From positions 186,001 through 250,000 of the forward strand of contig NZ_JAOQKJ010000004.1 of the NCBI RefSeq assembly GCF_025567405.1: DNA of 64,000 bases, written 5' to 3'. Position 1 is the first letter of the stretch. Each line of letters starts with the position of its first letter. This DNA comes from Suilimivivens aceti (GTDB taxonomy: Bacteria; Bacillota; Clostridia; Lachnospirales; Lachnospiraceae). Positions 17,044-25,930 of the stretch are shown in pieces. The notes under the pieces are model-generated. The model was given only the letters and a program-made list of their open reading frames with translations. It had not been told where the DNA came from and did not search any database. The position numbers and the translations under genes were made by a program.

Positions 17044-18405
17044 TTATTCTCCTATTTTATTCACAAGCTCTTTAAAAATCTTACCTCTTACCTCATAATT
17101 GGGGAACATACCCCAGCTTGCGCAGGCAGGGGACAGCAGCACAGCATCTCCCGGCTCTGCCTGTTGTCTGCAAACCTCAAATGCCTCCTCAAAGGTATCC
17201 GCCAGAATGATATTCTCCACGCCGTGTTTCTTTGCACACGCTGCGATCTTATCCCTTGTCTGACCGATCAGTACAAGTGCCTTGACTTTACCGTCAAAGG
17301 CCTCGATCCATTCATCGTATTCGCTCTGTTTATCATAGCCGCCGCCGATCAGCACTGTTGGCTTTGTCATGGCACGGATTCCCTGAATGGCCGCATCCGG
17401 GTTAGTGCCCTTGGAATCGTTATAATAATCTACGCCTTCTTTGGCTGCCACGAATTCGATCCGGTGCTCCACTGCATGGAAATTTCTTACAATATCCAGG
17501 ATCACATCCATGGGAACCTTCATGGCACGGCTGATCACAATCGCTGCCATGACATTTTCCACATTACAGATCCCCACAAGGTTCAGCTCATGGATATTCA
17601 GAAGCTTCTCTTCTGCTCCGTCTTCCTTAAGGTAAATATCCTCTCCTTTCAGGTAAATGCCTTCCGGGAGTTCTCTTCTGGATGAAAAATAAACCACCTT
17701 TGCCGGACATTTTTCACCAAAGGCTCTGGTATAACCATCCTCATAGTTCAGCACACAGACCTGATCCTTTGTCTGGTTCATGGCTATCTTCTCTTTGGTT
17801 TCCACATAGCATTCCATGGTATGGTGTCTGTTCAGGTGATCCGGTGTAATGTTCAGGATTGCTGACACCTCCGGTGCAAAGGTCTTTGTCGTTTCCAGCT
17901 GGAAGCTGCTGATCTCTGCTACTGTCACAGATTTCTCTGTCGTGGAAAGCACCTCTGTGGTAAAGGGATTTCCGATATTTCCCACTACAAATACAGAATC
18001 ATAATATGCCTTCATAATATCCCCTGTCAGGGTCGTTGTGGTCGTCTTGCCATTGGTGCCTGTAATGGCAACAATCTTTCCTTTGGCAAACTGACTTGCC
18101 AGCTCGATCTCACCGATCACCGGTACATTTTTCTTTTGAAATTCTTCCACCAGAGGGGAATCAATGGGAACTCCGGGGCTGATCACCAGAAGATCGATCC
18201 TTTCCTTCATCTCCTCCGGCACTTCTCCGAGCACGATCCGGATTCCTTCTGCTCCTTCCAGCTTCTTTCTGATCTCTTCTATATCCAGTTTATCATTTCC
18301 GTCAAACAAAACAGGTCTGGCTCCAACCTGTAAAAGCAGCCTGGCTGCACCAATTCCACTGATACCGGTTCCAATCACAAGAACCTCTTTATCCTGTAAC
18401 TCCAT
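17044..18405 (-). CDS. murD: UDP-N-acetylmuramoyl-L-alanine--D-glutamate ligase
   Basis: Adds D-Glu to UDP-MurNAc-L-Ala with ATP in the cytoplasm. The 453-aa protein has the N-terminal GTGISGIGAARLL, the ATP loop ITGTNGKTTTTTL, the central HNxxN-like NITPDHLNRH, and YYNDSKGTNPDA in the C-terminal domain, all typical of MurD. The start at 18405 has GGG seven bases upstream; the open frame extends far into the preceding PBP gene without homology. The gap to the upstream SpoVD-like gene is only 31 bp, leaving no room for mraY, which usually sits here. Confidence 0.95.
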   Translation of the reverse strand: MELQDKEVLVIGTGISGIGAARLLLQVGARPVLFDGNDKLDIEEIRKKLEGAEGIRIVLGEVPEEMKERIDLLVISPGVPIDSPLVEEFQKKNVPVIGEIELASQFAKGKIVAITGTNGKTTTTTLTGDIMKAYYDSVFVVGNIGNPFTTEVLSTTEKSVTVAEISSFQLETTKTFAPEVSAILNITPDHLNRHHTMECYVETKEKIAMNQTKDQVCVLNYEDGYTRAFGEKCPAKVVYFSSRRELPEGIYLKGEDIYLKEDGAEEKLLNIHELNLVGICNVENVMAAIVISRAMKVPMDVILDIVRNFHAVEHRIEFVAAKEGVDYYNDSKGTNPDAAIQGIRAMTKPTVLIGGGYDKQSEYDEWIEAFDGKVKALVLIGQTRDKIAACAKKHGVENIILADTFEEAFEVCRQQAEPGDAVLLSPACASWGMFPNYEVRGKIFKELVNKIGE

Positions 18406-18436
18406 TTTCATTCCCTTTCTTTTCTGTTCCTGTCCA

Positions 18437-20164
18437 TTACGGATTATTATAATCCATTTTCCCCAAATAAGGAAGAATATTTTCAAAAAGCTGCCTGACC
18501 ACCGGTGCTGCGATCTGTCCGCCATAATAGACTCCCTGTGGATTATGGATGATGGCAAGCGCAAGCACCTCAGGATCATCTGCCGGCGCAAAGCCAAGAA
18601 AAGATGCAATATATCTCCCGCTTCCTCTAGGCAGTGTCTGGCTGGTTGCCGTTTTACCGCCAACTCTCGCTCCTTCCACATAACCGTTCTTACCAGAGCC
18701 ACTCTCCACCACCTGTTCCAGGATCATCCGCATTGTAGCTGAGGTTTCTTCTGAAACTATATGTTCCGTCACCGGATAGGAGAAATTCTTTATTTGTGTC
18801 TTATCTTTATTCATGCTGCGCACCCCGAAATGAGGCGTGATCCGGTTTCCTCCATTTACAATGCTGCTCACCGTTGCGGCAAGCTGGATCGGTGTGATCT
18901 GAAAAGACTGTCCAAAGGATACGGTAGCCAGTTCCACAGCTTTCATATCCTCCTTTTTGTGCATGATCGTCCCTGCCTCTCCCGGCAGATCGATACCCGT
19001 TTTCTGCAATAGTCCAAACTGTTTAAAATAGTGATAATAACGGTCTACACCGATTCTTAGACCCACCGTAATAAAAACGGGATTACAACTGTTTTTTGTC
19101 CCATCAACAAACGTTTCTGATCCGTGACCGGTCGTCTTATGACACCTGATCCTCCGATCCTCTACCATAATATAACCAGGGCAGAAAAAGGTATCCTCCA
19201 CCGTTACTGCCCCTTCCTCCAGCCCTGCCGCAGCGGTGATGACCTTGAAGGTGGAACCGGGTTCATAAGTATCATTAATACAGCCATTCCGCCAGATTCC
19301 ATTCAGGATCTCCTGCTTTTTTTCCTCTGATACACTTCCGTATTCCTCTCCAATCTCATAAGGGTGATTTAAGTCAAATTCCGGCACATCTGCCATGGCA
19401 AGGATCTCACCGTTCTTCGGATTCATCACAAGAATCGATACCCTGTCAGCTTCCTTTGTTTCCATTACCTGTCTGGCAAGCTGGTCTGCATAACTCTGGA
19501 TATTCATATCAAGACTGATATAAAGATCATTTCCATCCACCGGCTCTACCCTGTTTTCCCCGGCTTCCTCGATCTCTACACCACCTGCATCCGTTACTGT
19601 CAGGATCGTGCCGTCAGTTCCCTTCAGGTAGTCTTCATATTTTACTTCAAGTCCGATGATCCCCTGATTGTCACCTCCTGTAAAGCCAAGCACCTTGGAT
19701 GCCAGCTTTTCATATGGATAATATCTCTTATAATCTTCATCTACCTTCACACCATTAAGGTCATATTCCCGGATGCGGTCGCCCATTTCCTTATCTACAT
19801 TGCTTTTGATCCTCTCTATGGAGGAATATTTTTCCACACGCCTTCTGACAGAATCAGCCGGCAGCTCCAGTTCCCTCGAAAGTACTTCTATCACCTTTTC
19901 AGGATCTGTGATCTGACTGTGGATCACAGAAATGGTGCACACTGTTTTATTGTCCGCAATGACCTTTCCACCAGCATCCAGAATCCTTCCCCTCGCCGCC
20001 TTGATGCTTCTTTCCCTTTCATGAAGCTCTCTTGCTTTTTCCGTATAATAAACGGAATCCGCCACCATCAGCCAGGTCAGCCTGCCAAGCAGCAGCAGAA
20101 AGATAAACAGGCAGGCAAAGAAAACTATAACGATCTTCTGCCGGTTAAAGGTCTTATTTTTCAT
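18437..20164 (-). CDS. Class B penicillin-binding protein, SpoVD-like
   Basis: Peptidoglycan transpeptidase, 575 aa, with one N-terminal membrane helix (about residues 8-32), a PBP dimer domain (about 50-225) and a transpeptidase domain. The serine motif is STFK (in YEPGSTFKVITAA), the second is SCN (KNSCNPVF), but the third is KTA (GGKTATSQ) instead of the usual KTG. There is no PASTA domain. Position directly behind another class B PBP matches the pbpB-spoVD order of endospore formers, so a role in cortex synthesis is likely but not proven. The start is placed at 20164, nine bases after GAGG. Confidence 0.85.
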   Translation of the reverse strand: MKNKTFNRQKIVIVFFACLFIFLLLLGRLTWLMVADSVYYTEKARELHERERSIKAARGRILDAGGKVIADNKTVCTISVIHSQITDPEKVIEVLSRELELPADSVRRRVEKYSSIERIKSNVDKEMGDRIREYDLNGVKVDEDYKRYYPYEKLASKVLGFTGGDNQGIIGLEVKYEDYLKGTDGTILTVTDAGGVEIEEAGENRVEPVDGNDLYISLDMNIQSYADQLARQVMETKEADRVSILVMNPKNGEILAMADVPEFDLNHPYEIGEEYGSVSEEKKQEILNGIWRNGCINDTYEPGSTFKVITAAAGLEEGAVTVEDTFFCPGYIMVEDRRIRCHKTTGHGSETFVDGTKNSCNPVFITVGLRIGVDRYYHYFKQFGLLQKTGIDLPGEAGTIMHKKEDMKAVELATVSFGQSFQITPIQLAATVSSIVNGGNRITPHFGVRSMNKDKTQIKNFSYPVTEHIVSEETSATMRMILEQVVESGSGKNGYVEGARVGGKTATSQTLPRGSGRYIASFLGFAPADDPEVLALAIIHNPQGVYYGGQIAAPVVRQLFENILPYLGKMDYNNP

Positions 20165-20241
20165 TGTAGAAAACCTCATAGAAAAGGTATTATTATAATT
20201 TATTACCTGATCTATGAGGTTATTCCTCAGGTATGCTTTTG

Positions 20242-22473
20242 TTACTGCCCGGTATCACCTTCCGGATCTGCAGATGCTTCCGGGGACGGAGAGGCATCCG
20301 GCTCCTCTGCATTCTCATCATAGCTGCCGCCAATGACTGCTCCGGTTACCGGATCTACCATATCACCGGTGTTGGGATCAACCGCATAACCCGTTGCCGG
20401 ATCAATCGGGAAGGATTTCCATACTTCTTCCTTTTCTGTTTCTTCCTCTCCTTCGGTACCCGTGTCCTCACCGTTTTCTTCTCCGGTTCCTTCTTCTGTG
20501 GTGTCCCCGCCTTCTTCTGCCTCTTCTTCTGCTGCCGGTGCTGTCCGTATCTCGATCTGCAGCGCTTCCAGTTCTTCTCTTTCGCTGTCAGACAGCTCTT
20601 CTGTCATAAAGATTCCCATGTAAGGAAGAACCTCAGTCAGGATCCCTCTTACAATTCTTGTGGCAAACTTGGCATCATCCTGATACTGCACATTTGGTCT
20701 GTCTACCACAACATAAATAGCGATCTGCGGATCATCCGCCGGCGCATATCCCATAAAGGATACCACGTACTGTCCGTTTTTACGGGGCAGTGTCTCGGCT
20801 GTTCCTGTCTTACCGCCGATCATGTAGCCTGCCGGTCTTGCAGTTTTACCGGTACCATGCTCTCCTGTTACAACAGTATTGCAGTATTCCCTGATCATAT
20901 CTGATGTATCTTCTGAGATCGTCTGCTTTAATACTCTTGGTTCAATATTCTGTACTGTAGCACCGGAAGGGCTTACGATCTTGCTGACCATGTGAGGTTC
21001 ATAATAATATCCGCCATTGATCAGGGAGCAGAAGCCTGTGATCATCTGGATCATGGTCACATTAAAGGACTGTCCAAAGGTATTAGTCGCCATTTCCGTA
21101 GAGCCCATGGTATCCTTCGTATAAATCAGACTTGCTGTTCTTGCTTCTCCCTGAAGATCGATATTGGTCTTTAATCCAAAATTAAAAATATGCTGGAATT
21201 TAACAAAGGTATCGGTTCCCATTGCCTGTCCGATCTTCATCATGACCACGTTGCAGGATCTTTCAATTCCTTCCTGCACAGTCAGAAGACCATCACCATA
21301 TCTGTTATGGCACCGGATCGGCCATCCACCAATTTCAAGACTTCCTTCACAGTTATAGGTCTCTGTTCCTGTGATCTTGCCGCTTTCCACTCCTGCCGCT
21401 ACCGTAAAGGGCTTGGCTACAGATCCCGGCTCATAGGTGCTGCTGATACAGTAGTTCTTCCAGAGAGCATCCAGATGCTGGTACAGCATTTCCTCATCAT
21501 CCAGTACATCCATATTCTCTTCTGTCAGGTACTCTCCGGTTTTATTTCCCTTCTCATCAAGTAACGGCATACCCATAAGTGCGTCCGTATTTCTTGTATC
21601 ATTCAGATCAAAATTCGGATAATTGGCCATGGCAAGTATCTCTCCGCTGTCCACCTTCATGATGATACAGCCTACATTTTCTGCGCCATTTCCTGGACGA
21701 AAATTATCCTTATATTCCTCATTGAATTTCAGCAGGTATTTCTCTACAATACTCTGGATGTTGGCATCTATGGTCGTCACCAGCGAATTACCATCTTCTG
21801 CTGCGATCGTTTTTCTTTCCAGATCTGAGTCATCATTCAGGTAGCCATACTCTCTGCCCGGGATCCCGGAAAGAACATCATTGTAATATTCCTCCAATCC
21901 ATAATTACCTCTGTTATCAGCTGTGGTAAATCCAATCACATCACAGGCAAGAGAATTGCCCGGATAAACCCTCTTATACTCTTCATCAAACCAGATTCCC
22001 TTGATCTGGGAACCCTCTTCATTCTGCATATCCAGGAAATCAGAGATCTCACTGTAGCTCAGACGCTTTGCCAGCACATGATACCTTGAGGTTTCCTTAT
22101 TTTTTTCGATATAGTCCCTGATTGATGCCGTATCAATGCCAAATTCTCTCTGAAGAGCACTTAAGGTAGGTTCCAGGTACTCCTCTTTTTCCGATATGGC
22201 AACAGAATCCAGGATCACATTATAAACCTTTTCACTGGTAGCCAGCACACTTCCATTGGCATCCAGGATCGTTCCTCTTTTATAAGGGATCGTGGTACTG
22301 TCGTATCTCTGCTGGGACAGCACCTGCTTCTTATACTGTTCACCATTATCTCTGGAAATACGGTACAACTGGTAGAATAACCCGGCAAAAGCCAGCAGCA
22401 CCGCAATAAACAGTACCACCAGCTTTTTCTGCATTTTAATTGTAAATTTACGATATGATTTTCCTCTTCCCAT
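20242..22473 (-). CDS. Class B penicillin-binding protein (FtsI/PbpB type) with acidic tail
   Basis: Septal transpeptidase candidate, 743 aa. After a membrane helix near residues 15-33 come the dimerisation domain and a transpeptidase domain with SVAK (YEPGSVAKPF), SCN (ERSCNVVM) and KTG (GGKTGTAETLP), all intact. From about residue 635 the protein continues into an acidic, Glu/Gly/Thr-rich extension containing three tandem DPxTG units and an Asp/Ser/Pro-rich end, about 110 residues in total. Being exported, this tail lies outside the membrane. It lies 11 bp after ftsL and 77 bp before the SpoVD-like gene. Confidence 0.88.
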   Translation of the reverse strand: MGRGKSYRKFTIKMQKKLVVLFIAVLLAFAGLFYQLYRISRDNGEQYKKQVLSQQRYDSTTIPYKRGTILDANGSVLATSEKVYNVILDSVAISEKEEYLEPTLSALQREFGIDTASIRDYIEKNKETSRYHVLAKRLSYSEISDFLDMQNEEGSQIKGIWFDEEYKRVYPGNSLACDVIGFTTADNRGNYGLEEYYNDVLSGIPGREYGYLNDDSDLERKTIAAEDGNSLVTTIDANIQSIVEKYLLKFNEEYKDNFRPGNGAENVGCIIMKVDSGEILAMANYPNFDLNDTRNTDALMGMPLLDEKGNKTGEYLTEENMDVLDDEEMLYQHLDALWKNYCISSTYEPGSVAKPFTVAAGVESGKITGTETYNCEGSLEIGGWPIRCHNRYGDGLLTVQEGIERSCNVVMMKIGQAMGTDTFVKFQHIFNFGLKTNIDLQGEARTASLIYTKDTMGSTEMATNTFGQSFNVTMIQMITGFCSLINGGYYYEPHMVSKIVSPSGATVQNIEPRVLKQTISEDTSDMIREYCNTVVTGEHGTGKTARPAGYMIGGKTGTAETLPRKNGQYVVSFMGYAPADDPQIAIYVVVDRPNVQYQDDAKFATRIVRGILTEVLPYMGIFMTEELSDSEREELEALQIEIRTAPAAEEEAEEGGDTTEEGTGEENGEDTGTEGEEETEKEEVWKSFPIDPATGYAVDPNTGDMVDPVTGAVIGGSYDENAEEPDASPSPEASADPEGDTGQ

Positions 22474-22484
22474 GAAGCTCCTGT

Positions 22485-22976
22485 TTAGTCGGGGATCTCT
22501 CCCTTCTGAATTACATAATCATTATCCTCACTGTTAAAGGCAATGATCTGACCTTCACCCGCATACTGCATTCCGAGCTCCTGAATCGCCTTCTGCTTCA
22601 CCTCTTCCAGATTGGTGCTGCTGGAAATGCGGCTTAAACGCTCATCATTATCCAGCTTCAGGCTGTTCAGCTGGCTCTCCATGCGGGCAATATTCTTTAC
22701 ACTGTTTGTAATATCTGATTTCAGACTCAAATAACTGATCAGTACAAAGCCTACTGCCATCAGTGCCATGCCAAGGAAAAGCAGATAACCCACATTCATG
22801 TGCAGTGCCCGTTCCCGGTTGCGGCGTGTTGCATGATTTTTCCTGACAGGTCTGTTTCTCTCTGCAGGCACTGTCTGTAACTGTCTTGCGGTATTTCCAT
22901 AAACGTACATACTGCTTTCAGCAGTACCACGATACACTCTCCCCGTATTCGGATTTCTTCTTCCACCTGTTGCCAT
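22485..22976 (-). CDS. ftsL: FtsL-like division protein
   Basis: Small bitopic membrane protein of the divisome, 163 aa: a long basic cytoplasmic head (residues 1-60), one membrane helix (about 61-82), then a heptad-rich coiled coil (84-112) and an ordered tail. Sequence identity in this family is low, so the call rests on topology and on its place between rsmH and the PBP gene. I start at 22976 because GGGGGG lies four bases upstream; a start 13 codons earlier has a weaker ribosome site. Confidence 0.85.
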   Translation of the reverse strand: MATGGRRNPNTGRVYRGTAESSMYVYGNTARQLQTVPAERNRPVRKNHATRRNRERALHMNVGYLLFLGMALMAVGFVLISYLSLKSDITNSVKNIARMESQLNSLKLDNDERLSRISSSTNLEEVKQKAIQELGMQYAGEGQIIAFNSEDNDYVIQKGEIPD

Positions 22977-23029
22977 TTTTCCCCCCGTCGGCTCTGTCAG
23001 GAGCCTTTTCCCCATTTAAGGCACAGCTC

Positions 23030-23965
23030 CTACGCCCTTTCAAAAATTCTCAGTTTTGCACTTTTCGCTCTTGAATTTCTCTCCAGTTCTTCCTCCCCCG
23101 GAAGAATCGGTTTATTCGTGATCACCTTTCCCTGGCTCACCTTCCCGCATACACAGACCGGAAATGATGGTGGACAGGTGCAGGGATTTTCTGCCTTTTT
23201 AAAAGCACTTTTTACAATGCGGTCTTCCAGGGAATGAAAGGTAATGATACAGAGCCTTCCTCCCGGATTTAAAAGCCCGATCAGCTCCTCCAGCGAATCC
23301 CGCAGCACCTCAAGCTCTTTATTGCATTCGATCCGGATCGCCTGATAGGTTCTCTTCGAAGGGTGTCCTCCTTCTGCTCTCATCTTCGCCGGGATCGCTG
23401 CTTTTATGATCTCATTGAGACGTCCTGTGGTTTCAATGGGAGACTGCTGCCTCGCCGCCACGATATGCTTTGCTATGTTCTTGGCAAATTTATCTTCTCC
23501 ATAGTCCCGGATCACCCGGAACAGCTCCATTTCGCTGTATCCATTGACAATATCTCTCGCTGTCAGAGTCTGACGCTTGTCCATCCTCATATCGAGCGGT
23601 GCATCATAGCGATAGGAGAATCCTCTCTCTTCTGTATCCAGCTGATAGGATGACACTCCAAGATCCAGCATCATGCCATCTATCTTCTCAATCTGCAGAG
23701 ACTGCAGAATGCTCTTCGTGTTTCTGTAATTGCTTCTGACAATAATAACCCTGTCACCGAACTCCTTCAGTCTTTCTCCTGCAGCAGTGATCGCTGCTTC
23801 ATCCTGATCAATACCAATCAGCTGTCCTCTGTCTGAAAGTCTGCTGGCAATTTCATAAGAATGTCCGCCACCTCCAAGAGTTCCATCTACATAAACGCCA
23901 TCCGGTCTTATATTCAAACCGTCAATAGTTTCCTGAAGCAGGACGGAAGTATGATTAAATTTCAT
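23030..23965 (-). CDS. rsmH: 16S rRNA (cytosine-1402-N4)-methyltransferase
   Basis: Methylates C1402 in the ribosomal P site using S-adenosylmethionine (formerly MraW). The 311-aa protein has the SAM-binding loop VDGTLGGGGHS near residue 30, DLGVSSYQLD, the substrate region RMDKRQTLTARDIVN, and the C-terminal ITFHSLEDRIVK. GGAG lies eight bases before the ATG at 23965. Second gene of the mraZ cluster, starting 11 bp after mraZ ends. Confidence 0.96.
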   Translation of the reverse strand: MKFNHTSVLLQETIDGLNIRPDGVYVDGTLGGGGHSYEIASRLSDRGQLIGIDQDEAAITAAGERLKEFGDRVIIVRSNYRNTKSILQSLQIEKIDGMMLDLGVSSYQLDTEERGFSYRYDAPLDMRMDKRQTLTARDIVNGYSEMELFRVIRDYGEDKFAKNIAKHIVAARQQSPIETTGRLNEIIKAAIPAKMRAEGGHPSKRTYQAIRIECNKELEVLRDSLEELIGLLNPGGRLCIITFHSLEDRIVKSAFKKAENPCTCPPSFPVCVCGKVSQGKVITNKPILPGEEELERNSRAKSAKLRIFERA

Positions 23966-23976
23966 AGCCGTTTCTC

Positions 23977-24408
23977 CTATAACCCGATTCCAAGTTCTAC
24001 CATGTGTGTGGAAATCTCGTCCATATCCTGATAAGTAACGGTGCCTTCCCATCTATCCTTACTCCAGATTTCAATTCTGCTTCCCACACCGATCAGTACT
24101 GTATCTTTGGTGATGCCGGCAAAATCCCTAAGGACAGAAGGAAGCAGGATTCTCCCCTGCTTGTCCACTTCTACACTGGCTGCTCCTGCCAGGAAAAATC
24201 TGGTAAATTGTCTGACCTCTTTATCTATCATGGGCAGTGATCGAAGCTTCTCTGCAAAGACCTGCCACTCGGAATTGTCAAAAACGAACAGACAGCCATC
24301 CATCCCCTTTGTCACAACAAATTCATCTCCGAGAACCTCTCTGAATTTGGCGGGAATGATCAGTCTGCCTTTTGCATCTATTGTATGGTTGTACTCGCCC
24401 ATAAACAT
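23977..24408 (-). CDS. mraZ: Transcriptional regulator MraZ
   Basis: DNA-binding regulator of the division and cell wall cluster, 143 aa, with two AbrB-like SpoVT domains; the family DxxxR motifs appear as DAKGRLIIPAKFR near residue 14 and DKQGRILLPSVLR near 95. It is the first gene of the cluster and is preceded by five direct 10-bp repeats matching known MraZ targets, so autoregulation is very likely. The start at 24408 is the ATG seven bases after GGGTG. Confidence 0.95.
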   Translation of the reverse strand: MFMGEYNHTIDAKGRLIIPAKFREVLGDEFVVTKGMDGCLFVFDNSEWQVFAEKLRSLPMIDKEVRQFTRFFLAGAASVEVDKQGRILLPSVLRDFAGITKDTVLIGVGSRIEIWSKDRWEGTVTYQDMDEISTHMVELGIGL

Positions 24409-24434
24409 ATGCATTCACCCGTCAGCCTAAAAAT

Positions 24435-24484
24435 CTACCACTTCACACCACTTCGATACACTTTAAACCACTTTCTACCACTTT
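24435..24484 (-). promoter_or_regulatory. Five tandem 10-bp MraZ boxes
   Basis: On the minus strand five units of 10 bp each carry AAAGTG or GAAGTG followed by four bases (24475-24484, 24465-24474, 24455-24464, 24445-24454, 24435-24444); four of the five read AAGTGGT. MraZ is known to bind direct GTGG-type repeats with a 10-bp period upstream of its own gene. The array starts right after the predicted transcription start, so bound MraZ would block promoter clearance. Confidence 0.8.
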
Positions 24485-24491
24485 TATGAAC

Positions 24492-24520
24492 ATTCTACCC
24501 CATTCAAGAGCATTATTCAA
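24492..24520 (-). promoter_or_regulatory. mraZ cluster promoter, TTGAAT-17-TAGAAT
   Basis: Minus-strand -35 TTGAAT (24515-24520) and -10 TAGAAT (24492-24497) are separated by 17 bases. It is the only good promoter in the 309-bp gap between ychF and mraZ; the gap otherwise holds the MraZ boxes and the ychF terminator. Confidence 0.7.
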
Positions 24521-24601
24521 TAGAAAAAAAGCAAAAATGTGATCCTGCCATATTCCGCAAAGCCGCATAAATACTGGGTTTTCAAGATATTGTGGCGCAA
24601 A

Positions 24602-24637
24602 AAGAAGACAGCCACCACATATGGTAGCTGCCTTCTT
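24602..24637 (-). terminator. ychF terminator
   Basis: A long hairpin with AAGAAGACAGC and GCTGCCTTCTT arms (one mismatch) plus inner CACCAC/GGTAG pairing, followed on the minus strand by TTTTTG. It lies 80 bp downstream of the ychF stop. Confidence 0.75.
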
Positions 24638-24717
24638 CCTGTTTCCAAAATTTTCTTAATTTTTCCTAAGTTTTTTCTTAAATGTTATAATGCCGGACTT
24701 TATGACCAGTCTGATTC

Positions 24718-25815
24718 CTAGACATTAAATCTAAACAGGATAACATCCCCATCTTTTACCACATAGTCCTTGCCTTCCATACCGACAAGTCCTTTCTCTC
24801 TCGCTGCTGCAAGGCTGCCCATTTCCAGCAGATCCTTGTAATTGACAACCTCTGCCTTGATAAAGCCTCTCTCAAAATCACTGTGGATCTTACCGGCTGC
24901 CTGAGGTGCCTTGGTACCCACTTTAATAGTCCATGCTCTTGTTTCATCCTCTCCTGCTGTCAGGAAGCTGTGCAGACCAAGCAGATGGTAGCTTGCCTTG
25001 ATCAGCTTTTCAAGTCCGGATTCCTTTAAACCAAGATCTTCAAGGAACATGGCCTTCTCATCATCATCCAGTTCAGAGATCTCTTCCTCGATCTGCGCAC
25101 AGATCACAAATACCTCACTGCCTGTTTCCTTCGCAAATTCTCGTACCTGTGCAACACCCTTATTGTCAGCACCGTCATTGGCAAGATCCTCTTCTGACAC
25201 ATTAGCTGCAAAGATCACAGGCTTATAAGTGAGCAGATTGTAGGAAGCCAGCAGCGCCAGTTCATCCTCATCCTCTGTCTCATAGCTTCTTGCAAGCTTG
25301 CCTTCCTCCAAATGTGCCTTCAGTGCCTCAAGGAGTGCTGCTTCCTTGGCGAGAGACTTGTCCATTCTCGCCTGCTTGCCTGTCTTGGCGATCCTTCTCT
25401 CCAGAATCTCAATATCAGAAAAGATCAGCTCCAGATTGATAGTTTCAATGTCACGGAGGGGATCAATGCTTCCGTCAACATGGATGACATTGGGATCCTC
25501 AAAGCATCTTACCACATGTACGATCGCATCCACTTCCCTGATGTTTGACAGGAACTGGTTGCCAAGTCCCTCACCCTTGCTGGCTCCCTTTACCAGTCCG
25601 GCAATATCTACGAATTCAATCACTGCAGGTGTTACCTTCTTGGAATGATACATATCTCCAAGAAGCTTCAGTCTCTCATCCGGTACAGCTACAATTCCCA
25701 CATTGGGGTCAATGGTACAGAACGGATAGTTTGCTGACTCTGCGCCTGCCTTGGTCAGTGAGTTAAATAAAGTACTTTTTCCTACATTCGGTAAGCCGAC
25801 GATTCCTAATTTCAT
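24718..25815 (-). CDS. ychF: Redox-regulated ATPase YchF (Obg family)
   Basis: P-loop protein of the Obg/TRAFAC class that prefers ATP over GTP and binds ribosomes. The 365-aa protein has G1 GLPNVGKSTLFN, G3 DIAGLVKGASKGEGLG, and NVSEED in place of the NKxD guanine motif, which is the YchF trademark; a TGS domain (about 278-362) ends the protein. Its upstream region is occupied by the end of a decayed integrative element, so its original promoter may have been altered. Confidence 0.95.
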   Translation of the reverse strand: MKLGIVGLPNVGKSTLFNSLTKAGAESANYPFCTIDPNVGIVAVPDERLKLLGDMYHSKKVTPAVIEFVDIAGLVKGASKGEGLGNQFLSNIREVDAIVHVVRCFEDPNVIHVDGSIDPLRDIETINLELIFSDIEILERRIAKTGKQARMDKSLAKEAALLEALKAHLEEGKLARSYETEDEDELALLASYNLLTYKPVIFAANVSEEDLANDGADNKGVAQVREFAKETGSEVFVICAQIEEEISELDDDEKAMFLEDLGLKESGLEKLIKASYHLLGLHSFLTAGEDETRAWTIKVGTKAPQAAGKIHSDFERGFIKAEVVNYKDLLEMGSLAAAREKGLVGMEGKDYVVKDGDVILFRFNV

Positions 25816-25877
25816 ATTTATCTTATCTCCTTTAAAAGTATTGATTTTACAAGCTTTTCATGCCTACGAATTATGCA

Positions 25878-25898
25878 GGTGTTACAATTGGTGTTACA
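25878..25898. repeat. Direct repeat GGTGTTACA x2 beside the integrase gene
   Basis: Two identical 9-mers GGTGTTACA are spaced by ATT (12-bp period), 33 bp beyond the integrase stop codon and 63 bp upstream of ychF. Integrases of this class bind short direct repeats near element ends with their N-terminal domain, so this may be an arm-type site marking the left end of the element. The core attachment site is not visible. Confidence 0.35.
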
Positions 25899-25930
25899 TT
25901 TTTATAATAAATATAAGGATTTTTATAGAA

